NCBI RefSeq assembly: GCF_028293835.1
Contig: NZ_JAQGNX010000107.1
Span: forward strand, 1-64,000
DNA from: Pseudomonas sp.
GTDB taxonomy: Bacteria > Pseudomonadota > Gammaproteobacteria > Pseudomonadales > Pseudomonadaceae
Direction of reading: 5' to 3'
DNA length: 64,000 nucleotides
Position numbers and translations under genes: made by a program. Under the pieces are notes generated by a model. That model saw only the letters and a program-made list of their open reading frames with translations, made no database searches and was not told where the DNA came from. This document shows positions 8,181 through 17,583 of the stretch, piece after piece (within the stretch, counting starts at the first letter, position 1; every line of letters starts with the position of its first letter).

Positions 8181-8615
8181 TCAGGATTTCTCGAGGTTTG
8201 CCAATATTTTTGAGTGAACCTGCATGCAGGTACGCAGTTCCGCTTCATCAATGCCCGCGAACAACTCGATGCGTAGCGCGGTAGCAATGGTTTCGATCTT
8301 GTCGATCAATGGGCGGGCCGTGGCACTTAGCAGAATCTTTTTTGCGCGACGGTCTTCAACTACGGCCTGGCGCCGAACCAACCCTTGGGTTTCCAGGCTA
8401 TCGAGCAGGCGGGCCAGGGTGGGGCCTTCTACGCCGACGCTTTGCGCCAGTTCACGCTGGGTCGGCGGCTCGCCGAAACGCGCCAGGTGCAGCAGCACCA
8501 GCCAGCGCGCTTGCGATAACCCAAGGTCGGCCAGACGTCGGTCCAGTTCGGCGCGCCAGCCGCGGGACATGTGCGCCAGTTGCATACCGAAGCGATGTTG
8601 ATCAGTTAAGGGCAT
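8181..8615 (-). CDS. MarR-family transcriptional regulator
   Basis: A 144-residue winged-helix repressor of the MarR/SlyA type. The DNA-binding core is about residues 30-95: LSQARWLVLLHLARFG, then the recognition region QRELAQSVGVEGPTLARLLDSLE, then the wing GLVRRQAVVEDRRAKKILLS. The DRR in the wing is characteristic. Members act as cytoplasmic dimers that release DNA on binding small aromatic ligands. A perfect 13-base palindrome 26 bases before the start (8641-8653) is a good autoregulatory operator. It lies between the FimV-like gene and recQ, in the same orientation. I recall a related marR near recQ in P. aeruginosa. Confidence 0.92.
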   Translation of the reverse strand: MPLTDQHRFGMQLAHMSRGWRAELDRRLADLGLSQARWLVLLHLARFGEPPTQRELAQSVGVEGPTLARLLDSLETQGLVRRQAVVEDRRAKKILLSATARPLIDKIETIATALRIELFAGIDEAELRTCMQVHSKILANLEKS

Positions 8616-8640
8616 AGGAAACTCATGGTTGAAGGCTTGT

Positions 8641-8653
8641 ACTAATTATTAGT
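8641..8653. promoter_or_regulatory. Candidate MarR operator (perfect palindrome)
   Basis: ACTAAT-T-ATTAGT is a perfect inverted repeat with a single central base. It is AT-rich in otherwise GC-rich DNA and sits 26-38 bases before the marR start codon, where it would overlap the promoter. Size and position fit MarR-family autorepression. Confidence 0.55.
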
Positions 8654-8761
8654 CAGCTAACCATGACCCTTGAATGTAGGCAAGTGCCTCGCTGTCGCAG
8701 GAAGGGAATTTCAAGATAGAGGATTTACCGGAATTTCGCGCCATGCCGAAATTCGGTGGGA

Positions 8762-8829
8762 ACTAACGTGTTCGCGAGGGCAACAACGCGGTGTACCTGA
8801 TACACCGCAAGGCACGCCTCGCCAACAAG
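8762..8829. repeat. Degenerate REP-like inverted repeat
   Basis: Weak arms AACGTGTTCGCGAGG and GCCTCGCCAACA flank an inner inverted repeat CGGTGTAcctgaTACACCG. It resembles a decayed family A or C element and follows the recQ stop codon. Confidence 0.45.
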
Positions 8830-8843
8830 AAATCGACAGGGAT

Positions 8844-10970
8844 TCAGACTTCAAATTCGGATTGCAGCGCAGCCCGTACGCAATACAGCACGCCTTCGGG
8901 CACGCGACCGGTGAACTGCTCAGCCACGGCAGACACCGGCGGCAGTTCACCCTCACCATCGAGAAACGCATCTTGCACTTCGCTGAGCAAATCTTCAGGA
9001 AGGTCCAACGCCTGCTCCAGCGACAGTTGCTGCTTGCCGATAGCCTCGGCCAGCAGGGTGTAGACGTTTTTCTCCGAGCACTGCAACTGTCCGGCAATTT
9101 GCAGCGGGGTCATTCCGGCACGGGCCAGACTGATCAGCTCGTGACGCAGGTCAGCGACCACCCTCGGCGCCTCTGCCGTACCGCCGAGGACTTCAAGGAA
9201 TGCTTCGCCGTAGCGCTCCAACTTGCGCGCACCAACGCCGCTGACCTGGGCCATTTCCGACAAAGAACCGGGCTTGCTGCGAAGCATTTCAAGCAGTGTC
9301 GAGTCGGGGAAGATGACGTAAGGCGGCACACCGTGTTCTTCGGCCAGTTTGCGCCGCAGGGCACGCAATGCTTCCCACTGCTCGCGCTCTTCGCCACGGA
9401 CCAATTGACTGGCCGGACTCGAACCACTTTTCGCAGTGGTCTGTGGTTTCAGGTCCCGGCGTAACTCAAGGGTCACTTCACCGCGCAGCAACGGCCGGCA
9501 GGTATCGCTCAAACGCAAGCCACCGTAGCCTTCCAGATCGATATCAGCCAACCCTCGCGCCACCAATTGGCGGAACAGCGACCGCCATTCGTTTTCGGCG
9601 CGGGCCTTTCCAACCCCGAATACAGCCAGGTGCTGATGGCCAAAGCTTTTCACTTTGTCGTTGTCACGGCCCAACAGTACGTCGACCAAATGACCGACGC
9701 CGTAGCGCTGGCCGGTGCGGTAAATGGCCGACAACGCCTGACGCGCGGGCTCGGTGGCGTCCCAGGTCTGCACGCCGTCAACGCAGTTGTCGCAATGGCC
9801 GCAGGGCTTGGGCATGTCTTCATCGAAATACGCCAGCAGGGTCTGACGACGGCAACGGGTTTCTTCACACAGCGACAACATGGCGTCGAGCTTGTGCTGC
9901 TCAAGACGCTTGTGGCGCTCGTCGCCTTCGGAGTTCTGCAGCATCTGCTTGAGCATCAACACGTCTTGCAGACCGTAAGCCATCCACGCATCGGCTGGCA
10001 GACCATCACGACCCGAACGGCCGGTTTCCTGATAGTAGGCTTCCAGTGATTTAGGCAAATCCATGTGCGCGACGAAACGCACATTGGGTTTATCAATGCC
10101 CATGCCGAAGGCAATGGTCGCGACCATGATCAGGCCTTCCTCATTGAGGAAACGCTTTTGGTTGGCCGCACGGGTTTCGTTGGGCAAACCGGCGTGATAC
10201 GGCAGCGCTGGGTAGTTGTTCTCACAGAGGAAGGCCGCGACTTCATCGACCTTTTTGCGCGACAGGCAATAGACGATGCCTGCGTCACTGCGCCGCTCGG
10301 ACAGGAACGCCAGCAGCTGTTTGCGTGGCTGTTCCTTGGGCACGATGCGGTAAAAAATGTTCGGGCGATCGAAACTGGACAGAAAACGCTCGGCTTTCTG
10401 CAAATGCAGGCGCTCGACGATTTCTTCCCGGGTGCGTTTATCGGCCGTGGCGGTCAGGGCGATGCGCGGTACGTCCGGAAACAACTCGGCAAGCTGACCC
10501 AGCTTCAGGTATTCAGGACGGAAATCGTGACCCCATTGCGACACGCAGTGGGCTTCGTCGATGGCAAACAGGGCGATCTGCAGGTTTTGCAGGAACGCCA
10601 GCATGCGCGGCTGGACCAGGCGCTCGGGGGCCAGATAGAGCATTTTGATCTCGCCCAGACGAATCCGGTTGGCCAGGTCACGCTGTTGCTCGGCGCTCAG
10701 GGTGGAGTTCAGTGCAGCCGCCGATACCCCGAGTTCTTCAAGAGTCGCCACCTGATCGTCCATCAGGGCGATGAGCGGTGAAACCACCACCGCCAGGCCG
10801 TCCCGCAACAGCCCAGGCACTTGGAAACACAAGGACTTTCCGCCACCCGTGGGCATCAGCACCAAGGCATCGCCGCCGCGAGCAACGCGTTCAATAATGG
10901 CACCCTGGCGACCACGAAAACTGTCGTAGCCGAAGATGTCTTTAAGTACGCGTTGAGCCTGTTCGAGCAT
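8844..10970 (-). CDS. recQ: ATP-dependent DNA helicase RecQ
   Basis: Superfamily 2 helicase (3'-5') used in recombinational repair and fork restart. From the ATG at 10970 it is 708 residues and begins [20 protein letters not shown], the usual RecQ N terminus; TGGGG precedes it. The frame stays open to 11096, but those residues match nothing. Motif I is [12 protein letters not shown], motif II is [15 protein letters not shown], and motif VI is around [10 protein letters not shown]. The zinc-binding cysteines are in [10 protein letters not shown]...CGHCDNC. RQC winged-helix and HRDC domains follow, and an extra C-terminal helix-turn-helix-like tail ([22 protein letters not shown]) ends the protein. 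It shares orientation with marR but is separated from it by a 228-base gap holding a REP remnant. Confidence 0.97.
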   Translation of the reverse strand: MLEQAQRVLKDIFGYDSFRGRQGAIIERVARGGDALVLMPTGGGKSLCFQVPGLLRDGLAVVVSPLIALMDDQVATLEELGVSAAALNSTLSAEQQRDLANRIRLGEIKMLYLAPERLVQPRMLAFLQNLQIALFAIDEAHCVSQWGHDFRPEYLKLGQLAELFPDVPRIALTATADKRTREEIVERLHLQKAERFLSSFDRPNIFYRIVPKEQPRKQLLAFLSERRSDAGIVYCLSRKKVDEVAAFLCENNYPALPYHAGLPNETRAANQKRFLNEEGLIMVATIAFGMGIDKPNVRFVAHMDLPKSLEAYYQETGRSGRDGLPADAWMAYGLQDVLMLKQMLQNSEGDERHKRLEQHKLDAMLSLCEETRCRRQTLLAYFDEDMPKPCGHCDNCVDGVQTWDATEPARQALSAIYRTGQRYGVGHLVDVLLGRDNDKVKSFGHQHLAVFGVGKARAENEWRSLFRQLVARGLADIDLEGYGGLRLSDTCRPLLRGEVTLELRRDLKPQTTAKSGSSPASQLVRGEEREQWEALRALRRKLAEEHGVPPYVIFPDSTLLEMLRSKPGSLSEMAQVSGVGARKLERYGEAFLEVLGGTAEAPRVVADLRHELISLARAGMTPLQIAGQLQCSEKNVYTLLAEAIGKQQLSLEQALDLPEDLLSEVQDAFLDGEGELPPVSAVAEQFTGRVPEGVLYCVRAALQSEFEV

Positions 10971-11203
10971 AGAAACCCCACAAATTGCAGAAACCATTGC
11001 AGAAACAACCCTGCTACAGCCTGTCGCGACCCCGAGCAGCATCGCAAAGCGCGGCATTATACCCGAGGGTTTCCTGGCAAAGGACAGCAGTGACATCAGT
11101 GGTCGAAATTAAACGAGTAGCAGCTTCTAACAGCTGACTCGCTGGCGCGCGGGCCTTACACAGCCTAGAATTCAGCATCGTTTATTCCCAAGGTAATTTT
11201 TCA

Positions 11204-11797
11204 ATGTCCTTCGCCGAGCAACTAACCCGCCTGCAAGTCTTCCTCGATGCTGACGAACTGCACGACGAAGCGTTGGATTATGTGGCCGCCCACGGCTTCC
11301 TGACCGCGCTGTCGATTTGTGCCGAAACAGTGCCAAGCCGTGAGTGGATCGACGCGCTGTTTTCCGAGCCGCCGCCATATGAAAACGACGCGCAGCGCGA
11401 AGAAACCGAAGCCACGCTGATTCAGTTGCAGGCGCATATCGCTCGCCAACTGGCATCAGACGAAGAATTCGAACTGCCGTGTGATCTGGACCTGGGCGAT
11501 GACCCGGACGATTCGGAACTGCGCGGCTGGTGCATTGGCTTCATGGAAGGCGTGTTCCTGCGTGAAAACGCCTGGTTCGAAAGCGCTGAAGACGAAGTCA
11601 GCGAAATGCTTCTGCCGTTGATGGTTGGTTCAGGTTTATTCGATGAGCAGCCAGAATTCGAAGACATCGCCAAAGACGCGAACCTGATGGACGACATGAT
11701 CGTTCAGATCCCGGAAGCACTGACAGCGCTTTACCTGCTGTGCCAAGCCCCCGACGAAAAACCAGCCCCGGCAATTCTTAAGCCTCGTCATCACTGA
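11204..11797 (+). CDS. YecA/YgfB-family protein (UPF0149)
   Basis: A 197-residue acidic protein of the UPF0149 family. Family features are the helical N-terminal half, the conserved ELRGWCIGFMEGVFL segment (about 109-123), and the PEALTALYLLCQ motif near the end. No SEC-C zinc motif is present at the C terminus, so it is closer to YgfB than to full-length YecA. The function is not settled; a P. aeruginosa YgfB has been linked to ampDh3/beta-lactam responses. The ATG follows CAAGGTAA. It is divergent from recQ and convergent with the adhesin gene. Confidence 0.88.
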   Translation: MSFAEQLTRLQVFLDADELHDEALDYVAAHGFLTALSICAETVPSREWIDALFSEPPPYENDAQREETEATLIQLQAHIARQLASDEEFELPCDLDLGDDPDDSELRGWCIGFMEGVFLRENAWFESAEDEVSEMLLPLMVGSGLFDEQPEFEDIAKDANLMDDMIVQIPEALTALYLLCQAPDEKPAPAILKPRHH

Positions 11798-11904
11798 TAA
11801 AGGCTGCCCTGGGGCATTTTGCACTGATCCACATTCTGTGCCCCGCCGAGATCCCGGTGGGCCGGAACCCACCGGATCGCTGCTATATTCGGCAACTCGC
11901 ACCG

Positions 11905-14900
11905 TCAAACCGTATCCACCTTCAACGAATGGTCGCTGATCATGCCGTTGATGATGGATGCGGTGTCGTGTCCGCTGGCGATCATTCCGCCTGACCCCGG
12001 CGCGACGCCGTAATGGTTGGCCAGATCCACTCCGGCCAGGGCGATGGTTTGCGTCGGGGCTTGGCCCACTATGGGGTTCACTTCAATGGTGGTGACCACG
12101 CTTGCGCCGCTGCCGCTGACGCTGAAGTGCAGGTAGCTGTCCAGCGACGCAGTGCTGGAATTTTCGCCTTGCAGCAGTTGCGACAAATCCAGCTTGTCGA
12201 CGCCGATACTGAAATCGGTCACCAGATCATGCCCGACATTGCCCTGTTCCCATTTGAAAGTGTCGTTGCCGGTGCCACCGGTCAGGGTGTTGTTACCCAG
12301 GCCGCCAATCAGTATGTCGTTACCGCCTGCGCCGTTGAGGATGTCGTTGCCCAGACCGCCATTGATGATGTTGTTATCAAAACCACCGGTGAGGGTGTCG
12401 TTGAAATGCGAACCGATCAGGTTATCGATGTTGGCCAAAGTGTCGACCCCGGCGCCCACGGTGTTCTGCGCAGTGATGATACTCAGATCAACGTGCACAC
12501 CCGCCGTGGCGTTGGCATAACTGGCGGTGTTGTTCCCCGCTCCGCCATCGAGCAAATCGTTGCCCGGACCACTGATCAGGATGTCGTTGCCGTTGTCACC
12601 GAACAATTCGTTATTACCCTTACCGGCCTGCAACACATCATCGCCATCGCCGCCATGCAAATGGGCATCACCCGGGCCGCCGATCAGCACGTCGTTGTGA
12701 TTAGTGCCTTGTAACGTATTGCCCGCCTGATACTGAATATTTACCTCAGCCACGCTGCTGCCGCCGTGGCCGTCATTGGCGGTGTACGTGCCGTGATAGT
12801 CCGGTGTTACGTCTTGGGCGGCGGAATAATCAACCAGCACTTTAAGTTGATAATTTTCTGCCACCGTCACGTTATGGCCGCTGCTGTTATCAATATTTCT
12901 TACCTGAAGGTGATATACCCCATCGTCAGCAGCCGTAAACGTACCGCCGTCAGCGATGGTGTGAAATGCACCGTTGACGTCTTGCCATTGCATGGCGACG
13001 TGGGCGTCATCCCTGGAATTATCCAGGGTGACCGTTTCGCCCTTGTGCAGGGTAACGCTGTACAAGTCTTGGGCATTGGCCGCCGAAGCGTGGGTCGCGC
13101 CCAGATAACCGTTGAGCACCACCAGCGCCGTCAACGCCCCCGCGCTGTTGAAGAAGTCACTGCGTTCAATGGTTTTCAACTGATTAACGCTGTTGTCGCT
13201 GGTGCCGGTGAATTTGATGGCTGACGAATTGGCAGCGGTAAAGTCAGCGCCTTTTGCCGCCCAACCGGTGTTGAACGTGGTCGGCGAGGCCGTCAGCTTG
13301 TCGCCATTGGGATCAGTGTCATTGGCCAACAGCACCTCGGCCGACACACTGATGTTCGGCGCCAGAATGTTGGTGATCACGTTGTCAGCCACCGCCACTG
13401 GAGGTCCGTTGCCGTTGACGTGGACCACCAGGTTTGCGCCGGCTACATCGCCGTCGTTGTCACTCGCCACATAACCGAAGGTTTCGGTAACGCCCGTGCT
13501 GCCGACCTTGGGTGGCGTGTAGGTGTATTCGCCGGTATCCATGTCCACCACCAGCGTGCCGCCATTGTGGCTGGTAACCGTAACGCTGTTGGACGCGGTG
13601 TCGAAGCTGCCGTGGCTGGCACCCACCACGTTCATACCGCCCTGCCCGTGATTGGCTTTCGGGTCATACAGGTAGGATGTGCCATCGACGACGATGGCCT
13701 TGATGAAACCACCATCGGCGCCAAAGGTGCCGCCAGTCATCAGGCTGCCAGTGATGGGAACGCCTTGCACGGTGCCGGTCAGCACAGCATTAAGACCGTT
13801 CAAATCGGTGACTAGTACCGCATGGGTGTTGGTCCCCGTTTCACCGTCATAGGCCAGCGGGTCGAGGTAGTTACTGCTGATCCCGGAGCCAAGACCGATG
13901 GCGTAGGCCTTGATGTGATTGGCGTCAAGAAAGGCTTTCCATGCGTTTTCGTCGGTAATGCCGATATTTTCGTTGTGGGTCGGGTTGCCGTCCGACAGGA
14001 AGTACGCGACGTTTTGCGCGCCCGCTATCGCACCGTCGGTGGGGAACGCCAGCTTGGCCGCAGCAACCGCTGCGTCGTAGTTGGTATTACCGCCCGCCGA
14101 CAGCGTGCTGATGATCGACTTCGCCGTGTCGATATCGACCCAGACCGGCGTGTTGTCGGCCGCGCCCGTGCTGAAGGTAACGATTTGCACCTTCACATCG
14201 CCCATTTCCTGGTACTTGTCGAGCAAGGCATCGATGGCTTGCTTGGCCAGATCGAGACGGGAAAGACAAGGCACTCCAGAGGCGTCCGCCATGCTCCCGG
14301 AGACGTCGATCACCAACAGCAGGTTCGAATTGACCCCGACTACCGCCGACGTGCGTTCGCTGCATACCGCAGTCGGGACGTCGTCGACGATGTTGACCAC
14401 AAGTGTATTCGTCACGGTGTTGCCCAAGGCGTCCGTGGCTTTGTACGTAAAACTGTCGTGCTCGACGTTGGCACCATCGTTGGCCGTCGGCGAGGTTTTC
14501 GGCGCCGAGGTCAGGGTATAGGTATAGCTGCCGTCGCTGTTGAGGTGGATTTCTCCGTAGTGGCCGACCGACGTGCCGTTATTGCTGCCCACCAGACTGA
14601 AGCTGACCGCCCCAGCGCCCCCGGACACCGAACCTGCCAATGTGCCAGACCCGGTTTCCCCTGGGGAATGGGGATTACTGCCGACCACCGTTCCCGGGGC
14701 AAGGTCGTGGCCGCTTTGGTTCAGGTCCAATGCGTTCTCGAACACCGTGACGCCCTGCGCGGAGACCGCTTTGAGGCAAGAATTTTCCACAGTAATGGTG
14801 ATCGTGGTGGTGCTGACGTCGCCGTCCGCATCGCGAATTGAATAGGTAAACACGTCATGGGCGCCTGGCCCACTCACTGAATCCGGGTTGCTGTGGTAAG

Positions 14901-17583
14901 TCGCGTTGCCGTAGGCGTCCAGAACCAAGGTGCCATAGATCCCGGCAATCGAAGTGCCCAAGCCACCGTAAGCCGCCTGGGAAGTATCACCACCCGCACG
15001 CACGCCTACCACCGGCTCGCCACCACCGGGACCATCCGCGCCCATCGTGTCATTGCCCAAGACGTTGCCACGGACAGTGCCGCCTTCGACGATCTGGGCG
15101 TGGTCGGCGTGTGCAGTGGGTACGTCATCAACCACTTTAACGTCGATAACACCTGTGGCTGAGTCGCCATCGCCATCGGTCGCGACCACGGTAAAGTGTT
15201 CGCTTATGCTGTTGGCGCCGTTGCCGTTTGCCTCCAAAGCATTGAGTTGCAAGGTGTAGCTGTAACTGACCACGCCGGTTTCGGCGTTGTAACCGGTCAC
15301 CGTCAGCACACTGCCGATGACGGTGTCGACAGACACCGGAAAGCCTTGAATGACCCCGTTGAGGACCACGTCAATTCCGCCAACGTTGAGGTTTTGCAAG
15401 CCATCAGGGGCATGCACCACGAACTCGCCGCGCTGGGTCAGCGCGTCGGCATTGGGGTGGCTACCGTCGCACAGGTTTTTCTCATAGACCGTCAGTTCGC
15501 CGCCTTTGACGTGGAGACCATCCAGGGTGACCCGGTCGTCGTTGTTATGAACGTTCAGCACCAGATTGGCCTGACTGGTATCGCCGTCGGCATCCTTCAA
15601 CGTGTAGGTGAACACCTCGGTGCCATTGCCACCGCCGTGCAGAGCGACGAAATCAGGGTCATGGGCGTTCAGGGTGTAGGTGTAGGAACCGTCCGCAGCG
15701 AGTACCAAAGTGCCGTAGGTTCCGACAAACGTACCGCCAACAATCGGGCCGGTCGGAATGCGGTCAGCGTCCTGGGTGTCATTGAGCAACACATTGCCGC
15801 TGAGGGTCACTGCACATTCTGAGGCGGTGTGAGCGTTGCTGTCATCGCGGGCGGTGGGCACGTCGTCAACCACATTGACGCTCAGCGTGCTGTTCGCGGT
15901 GTCACCATCGTTGTCGGTTGCGACGACGTTGAAATGCTCGGCGAGTCCATTGGCATCGTTGCCGGTGGGGTGCAGGTCGGCACTGTTCAACGTGTAGCTG
16001 TAGGTTATTTCGCCGGTTTCAGCGTTGAAGCCAGTGATGGTGAATGTGTTGCCCAAACCGGTAGTGAACGACTTGCCTACGCCGCTGATCAGGCCGCCCG
16101 CCACCAGGTCGATGCCGCCGATGGACAGGCTCTTCAGGCCGTCCAGGGCGGTCACATTGAAATGGCCGGTTTGAGTCAATGCTCCCGCGTCAGGGCTGCT
16201 GCCGGTGCCGAGATTTTTTTCATACACCGTGACCCCGGCGCCGTCACCACTCAGGCCGGTAATCAGTACCGGGTCGTTGTTGTTATGTACCTGTAACACC
16301 AGATTGGCCTGGCTGGTATCGCCGTCGGCATCCTGCAGGGTGTAGGTAAACGTCTCCGTGCCACTACCGCCGCCATGCAAGGCAATAAAGTCCGGATCGT
16401 GGGGATTCAACGTGTAAGTGTAGGAACCGTCCGCAGCGAGGACCAATGTGCCGTAGGTTCCTGCAAAGGTGCCGCCGATAATCGGACCCGTGGGGATTCG
16501 GTCAGCGCCCTGAGTGTCGTTGGGCAAGACACTACCAGTCAGGGTGACCAGACTTTCAGATGCGGTGTTGGGGTTGCTGTCGTCAACCGCTTTCGGCACG
16601 TCATCGATGATGTTGACGTCCAGAATGCCACTGGCAACAGTGCCGTCGTTGTTGGTCGCCACCACGTTGAAGTGGTCGCCGATGGCGTTGGCGCCCTGTC
16701 CTTCCGGATGGGTATCAGCACCGTTCAGCGTGTACGTGTAAGTGACCACGCCGGTTTGCGGATTGTAGCCAGTGACGGTCAGGGTATTGCCCAACCCGCT
16801 TTCGATGGATTGCGGGACACCACTCGCCGTGCCGTTGGTGATCAGGTTGACGCCATTGATGCTGAGGTTTTTCAGGCCGTCCGCAGCATTGATCGTGAAA
16901 CTTCCGCCTTGGGTCAAGGCGGCCGGGTTGGCCGATGAGCCCAGGGGCAGGTTGGCTTCGTTGACCGTCAGCTCACCACCAGCGACGTCCAGCCCAACGA
17001 TGTGAATGCTGGTGTCTGGCGGCGGCGGAGCTACAGGAGGCGGGACAACAACCGGTGCGTCCGAACCGTCGCCGGTACGTGGCGCAACGTCACCTTCAGG
17101 AAATATCGGCGCGCTGCTCAAGCCGGCAGTGGAGAAACCAATCACCGGGTCGACATGCCCGCCGACGGCTTCCAACAGCACAAACGAGTGGCCGCCGCCT
17201 AACGCGCCCGCGACCTTGGGAGCGGCAGGACCTGCGGCTGTCGGGTCGGCCGTTTTGCTTGGGTCATCGCCAGCGGCAATGGCTCGTTGCAACTGCTGCA
17301 CATCGGTCAACTGCGCCTGAGTTGGCGTCAAGGTGTCCGGGGTATCGATGTGGGTCGCGTGATTGGCCAAAATCTCGGGGGACAGCGGCATGCTGCTGTC
17401 GCGCCCGAGCGTCAATTCGCCCCCGCCGGCCAAGTGCACGGCAACAGCCCCCACGGCTCCGGTTTGCAGCTGCTCACCGGCAAATACCCGATCTCCTTGC
17501 ACCAGCGCGCGACGACTGCCATCACCCGCAACCGCGAACACTTCACCGACAACCTGCGTGACGGTACCGATCAACTTGGCCAT
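11905..17583 (-). CDS. LapA/MapA-like RTX biofilm adhesin with retention module and vWA domain
   Basis: Large cell-surface adhesin exported by a type I system; 1892 residues from the ATG at 17583, which has GGAGGAG five bases upstream (an in-frame GTG at 17589 overlaps that site). Residues 1 to about 110 form a LapA-type retention module (MAKLIGTVTQVVGEVFAVAG). A TAAG motif at 115-118 fits the cleavage site of the LapG protease. A Pro-rich linker (about 176-191) leads into three 246-residue T1SS-143/VCBS-like repeats from about residue 197. Further Ig-like domains follow, then a von Willebrand A domain (about 1084-1275) with MIDAS motif DVSGS. RTX calcium repeats (about 1630-1775, such as GGLGNDILNGAGGNDIL) and a C-terminal secretion signal complete it. 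In the known model, c-di-GMP-bound LapD restrains LapG and keeps such adhesins on the surface. Five cysteines are unusual for an RTX protein. Confidence 0.93.
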   Translation of the reverse strand: MAKLIGTVTQVVGEVFAVAGDGSRRALVQGDRVFAGEQLQTGAVGAVAVHLAGGGELTLGRDSSMPLSPEILANHATHIDTPDTLTPTQAQLTDVQQLQRAIAAGDDPSKTADPTAAGPAAPKVAGALGGGHSFVLLEAVGGHVDPVIGFSTAGLSSAPIFPEGDVAPRTGDGSDAPVVVPPPVAPPPPDTSIHIVGLDVAGGELTVNEANLPLGSSANPAALTQGGSFTINAADGLKNLSINGVNLITNGTASGVPQSIESGLGNTLTVTGYNPQTGVVTYTYTLNGADTHPEGQGANAIGDHFNVVATNNDGTVASGILDVNIIDDVPKAVDDSNPNTASESLVTLTGSVLPNDTQGADRIPTGPIIGGTFAGTYGTLVLAADGSYTYTLNPHDPDFIALHGGGSGTETFTYTLQDADGDTSQANLVLQVHNNNDPVLITGLSGDGAGVTVYEKNLGTGSSPDAGALTQTGHFNVTALDGLKSLSIGGIDLVAGGLISGVGKSFTTGLGNTFTITGFNAETGEITYSYTLNSADLHPTGNDANGLAEHFNVVATDNDGDTANSTLSVNVVDDVPTARDDSNAHTASECAVTLSGNVLLNDTQDADRIPTGPIVGGTFVGTYGTLVLAADGSYTYTLNAHDPDFVALHGGGNGTEVFTYTLKDADGDTSQANLVLNVHNNDDRVTLDGLHVKGGELTVYEKNLCDGSHPNADALTQRGEFVVHAPDGLQNLNVGGIDVVLNGVIQGFPVSVDTVIGSVLTVTGYNAETGVVSYSYTLQLNALEANGNGANSISEHFTVVATDGDGDSATGVIDVKVVDDVPTAHADHAQIVEGGTVRGNVLGNDTMGADGPGGGEPVVGVRAGGDTSQAAYGGLGTSIAGIYGTLVLDAYGNATYHSNPDSVSGPGAHDVFTYSIRDADGDVSTTTITITVENSCLKAVSAQGVTVFENALDLNQSGHDLAPGTVVGSNPHSPGETGSGTLAGSVSGGAGAVSFSLVGSNNGTSVGHYGEIHLNSDGSYTYTLTSAPKTSPTANDGANVEHDSFTYKATDALGNTVTNTLVVNIVDDVPTAVCSERTSAVVGVNSNLLLVIDVSGSMADASGVPCLSRLDLAKQAIDALLDKYQEMGDVKVQIVTFSTGAADNTPVWVDIDTAKSIISTLSAGGNTNYDAAVAAAKLAFPTDGAIAGAQNVAYFLSDGNPTHNENIGITDENAWKAFLDANHIKAYAIGLGSGISSNYLDPLAYDGETGTNTHAVLVTDLNGLNAVLTGTVQGVPITGSLMTGGTFGADGGFIKAIVVDGTSYLYDPKANHGQGGMNVVGASHGSFDTASNSVTVTSHNGGTLVVDMDTGEYTYTPPKVGSTGVTETFGYVASDNDGDVAGANLVVHVNGNGPPVAVADNVITNILAPNISVSAEVLLANDTDPNGDKLTASPTTFNTGWAAKGADFTAANSSAIKFTGTSDNSVNQLKTIERSDFFNSAGALTALVVLNGYLGATHASAANAQDLYSVTLHKGETVTLDNSRDDAHVAMQWQDVNGAFHTIADGGTFTAADDGVYHLQVRNIDNSSGHNVTVAENYQLKVLVDYSAAQDVTPDYHGTYTANDGHGGSSVAEVNIQYQAGNTLQGTNHNDVLIGGPGDAHLHGGDGDDVLQAGKGNNELFGDNGNDILISGPGNDLLDGGAGNNTASYANATAGVHVDLSIITAQNTVGAGVDTLANIDNLIGSHFNDTLTGGFDNNIINGGLGNDILNGAGGNDILIGGLGNNTLTGGTGNDTFKWEQGNVGHDLVTDFSIGVDKLDLSQLLQGENSSTASLDSYLHFSVSGSGASVVTTIEVNPIVGQAPTQTIALAGVDLANHYGVAPGSGGMIASGHDTASIINGMISDHSLKVDTV
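15520..16995 (-). repeat. Tandem 738-bp coding repeats in the adhesin
   Basis: Two complete tandem units of exactly 246 codons (16995-16258 and 16257-15520). Each begins with a GL...LTVxExNL motif and ends with a highly conserved block (DRIPTGPIxGGTF, GTYGTLVLAADGSYTYTL, DADGDTSQANLVL). A third, diverged unit begins at 15519. The conserved segments 15532-15861 and 16270-16599 are nearly identical in protein and similar in DNA, so unit number may change by recombination. Confidence 0.85.
17230..17241 (-). other. TAAG motif, candidate LapG cleavage site in the adhesin
   Basis: Codons ACA-GCC-GCA-GGT encode Thr-Ala-Ala-Gly in the context DPTAAGPAAP at the end of the retention module. In LapA, the periplasmic calcium-dependent cysteine protease LapG cuts within a TAAG motif at a closely similar position. 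Confidence 0.75.

Noticed and set aside
10971..11096. N-terminal extension of RecQ
   Set aside because: The extra residues match no RecQ domain, and the ATG at 10970 has a proper ribosome site and the conserved N terminus.
11855..11874. Hairpin CGGTGGG/CCCACCG between yecA and adhesin as a terminator
   Set aside because: The stem is good but no T run follows on either strand. It may still help convergent termination, but support is too thin.
13822..14841. Long plus-strand frames inside the adhesin gene (also 12013-12714, 15196-15822, 16375-16938)
   Set aside because: Antisense shadows of the repetitive adhesin coding sequence. Repeated products simply mirror the repeats.
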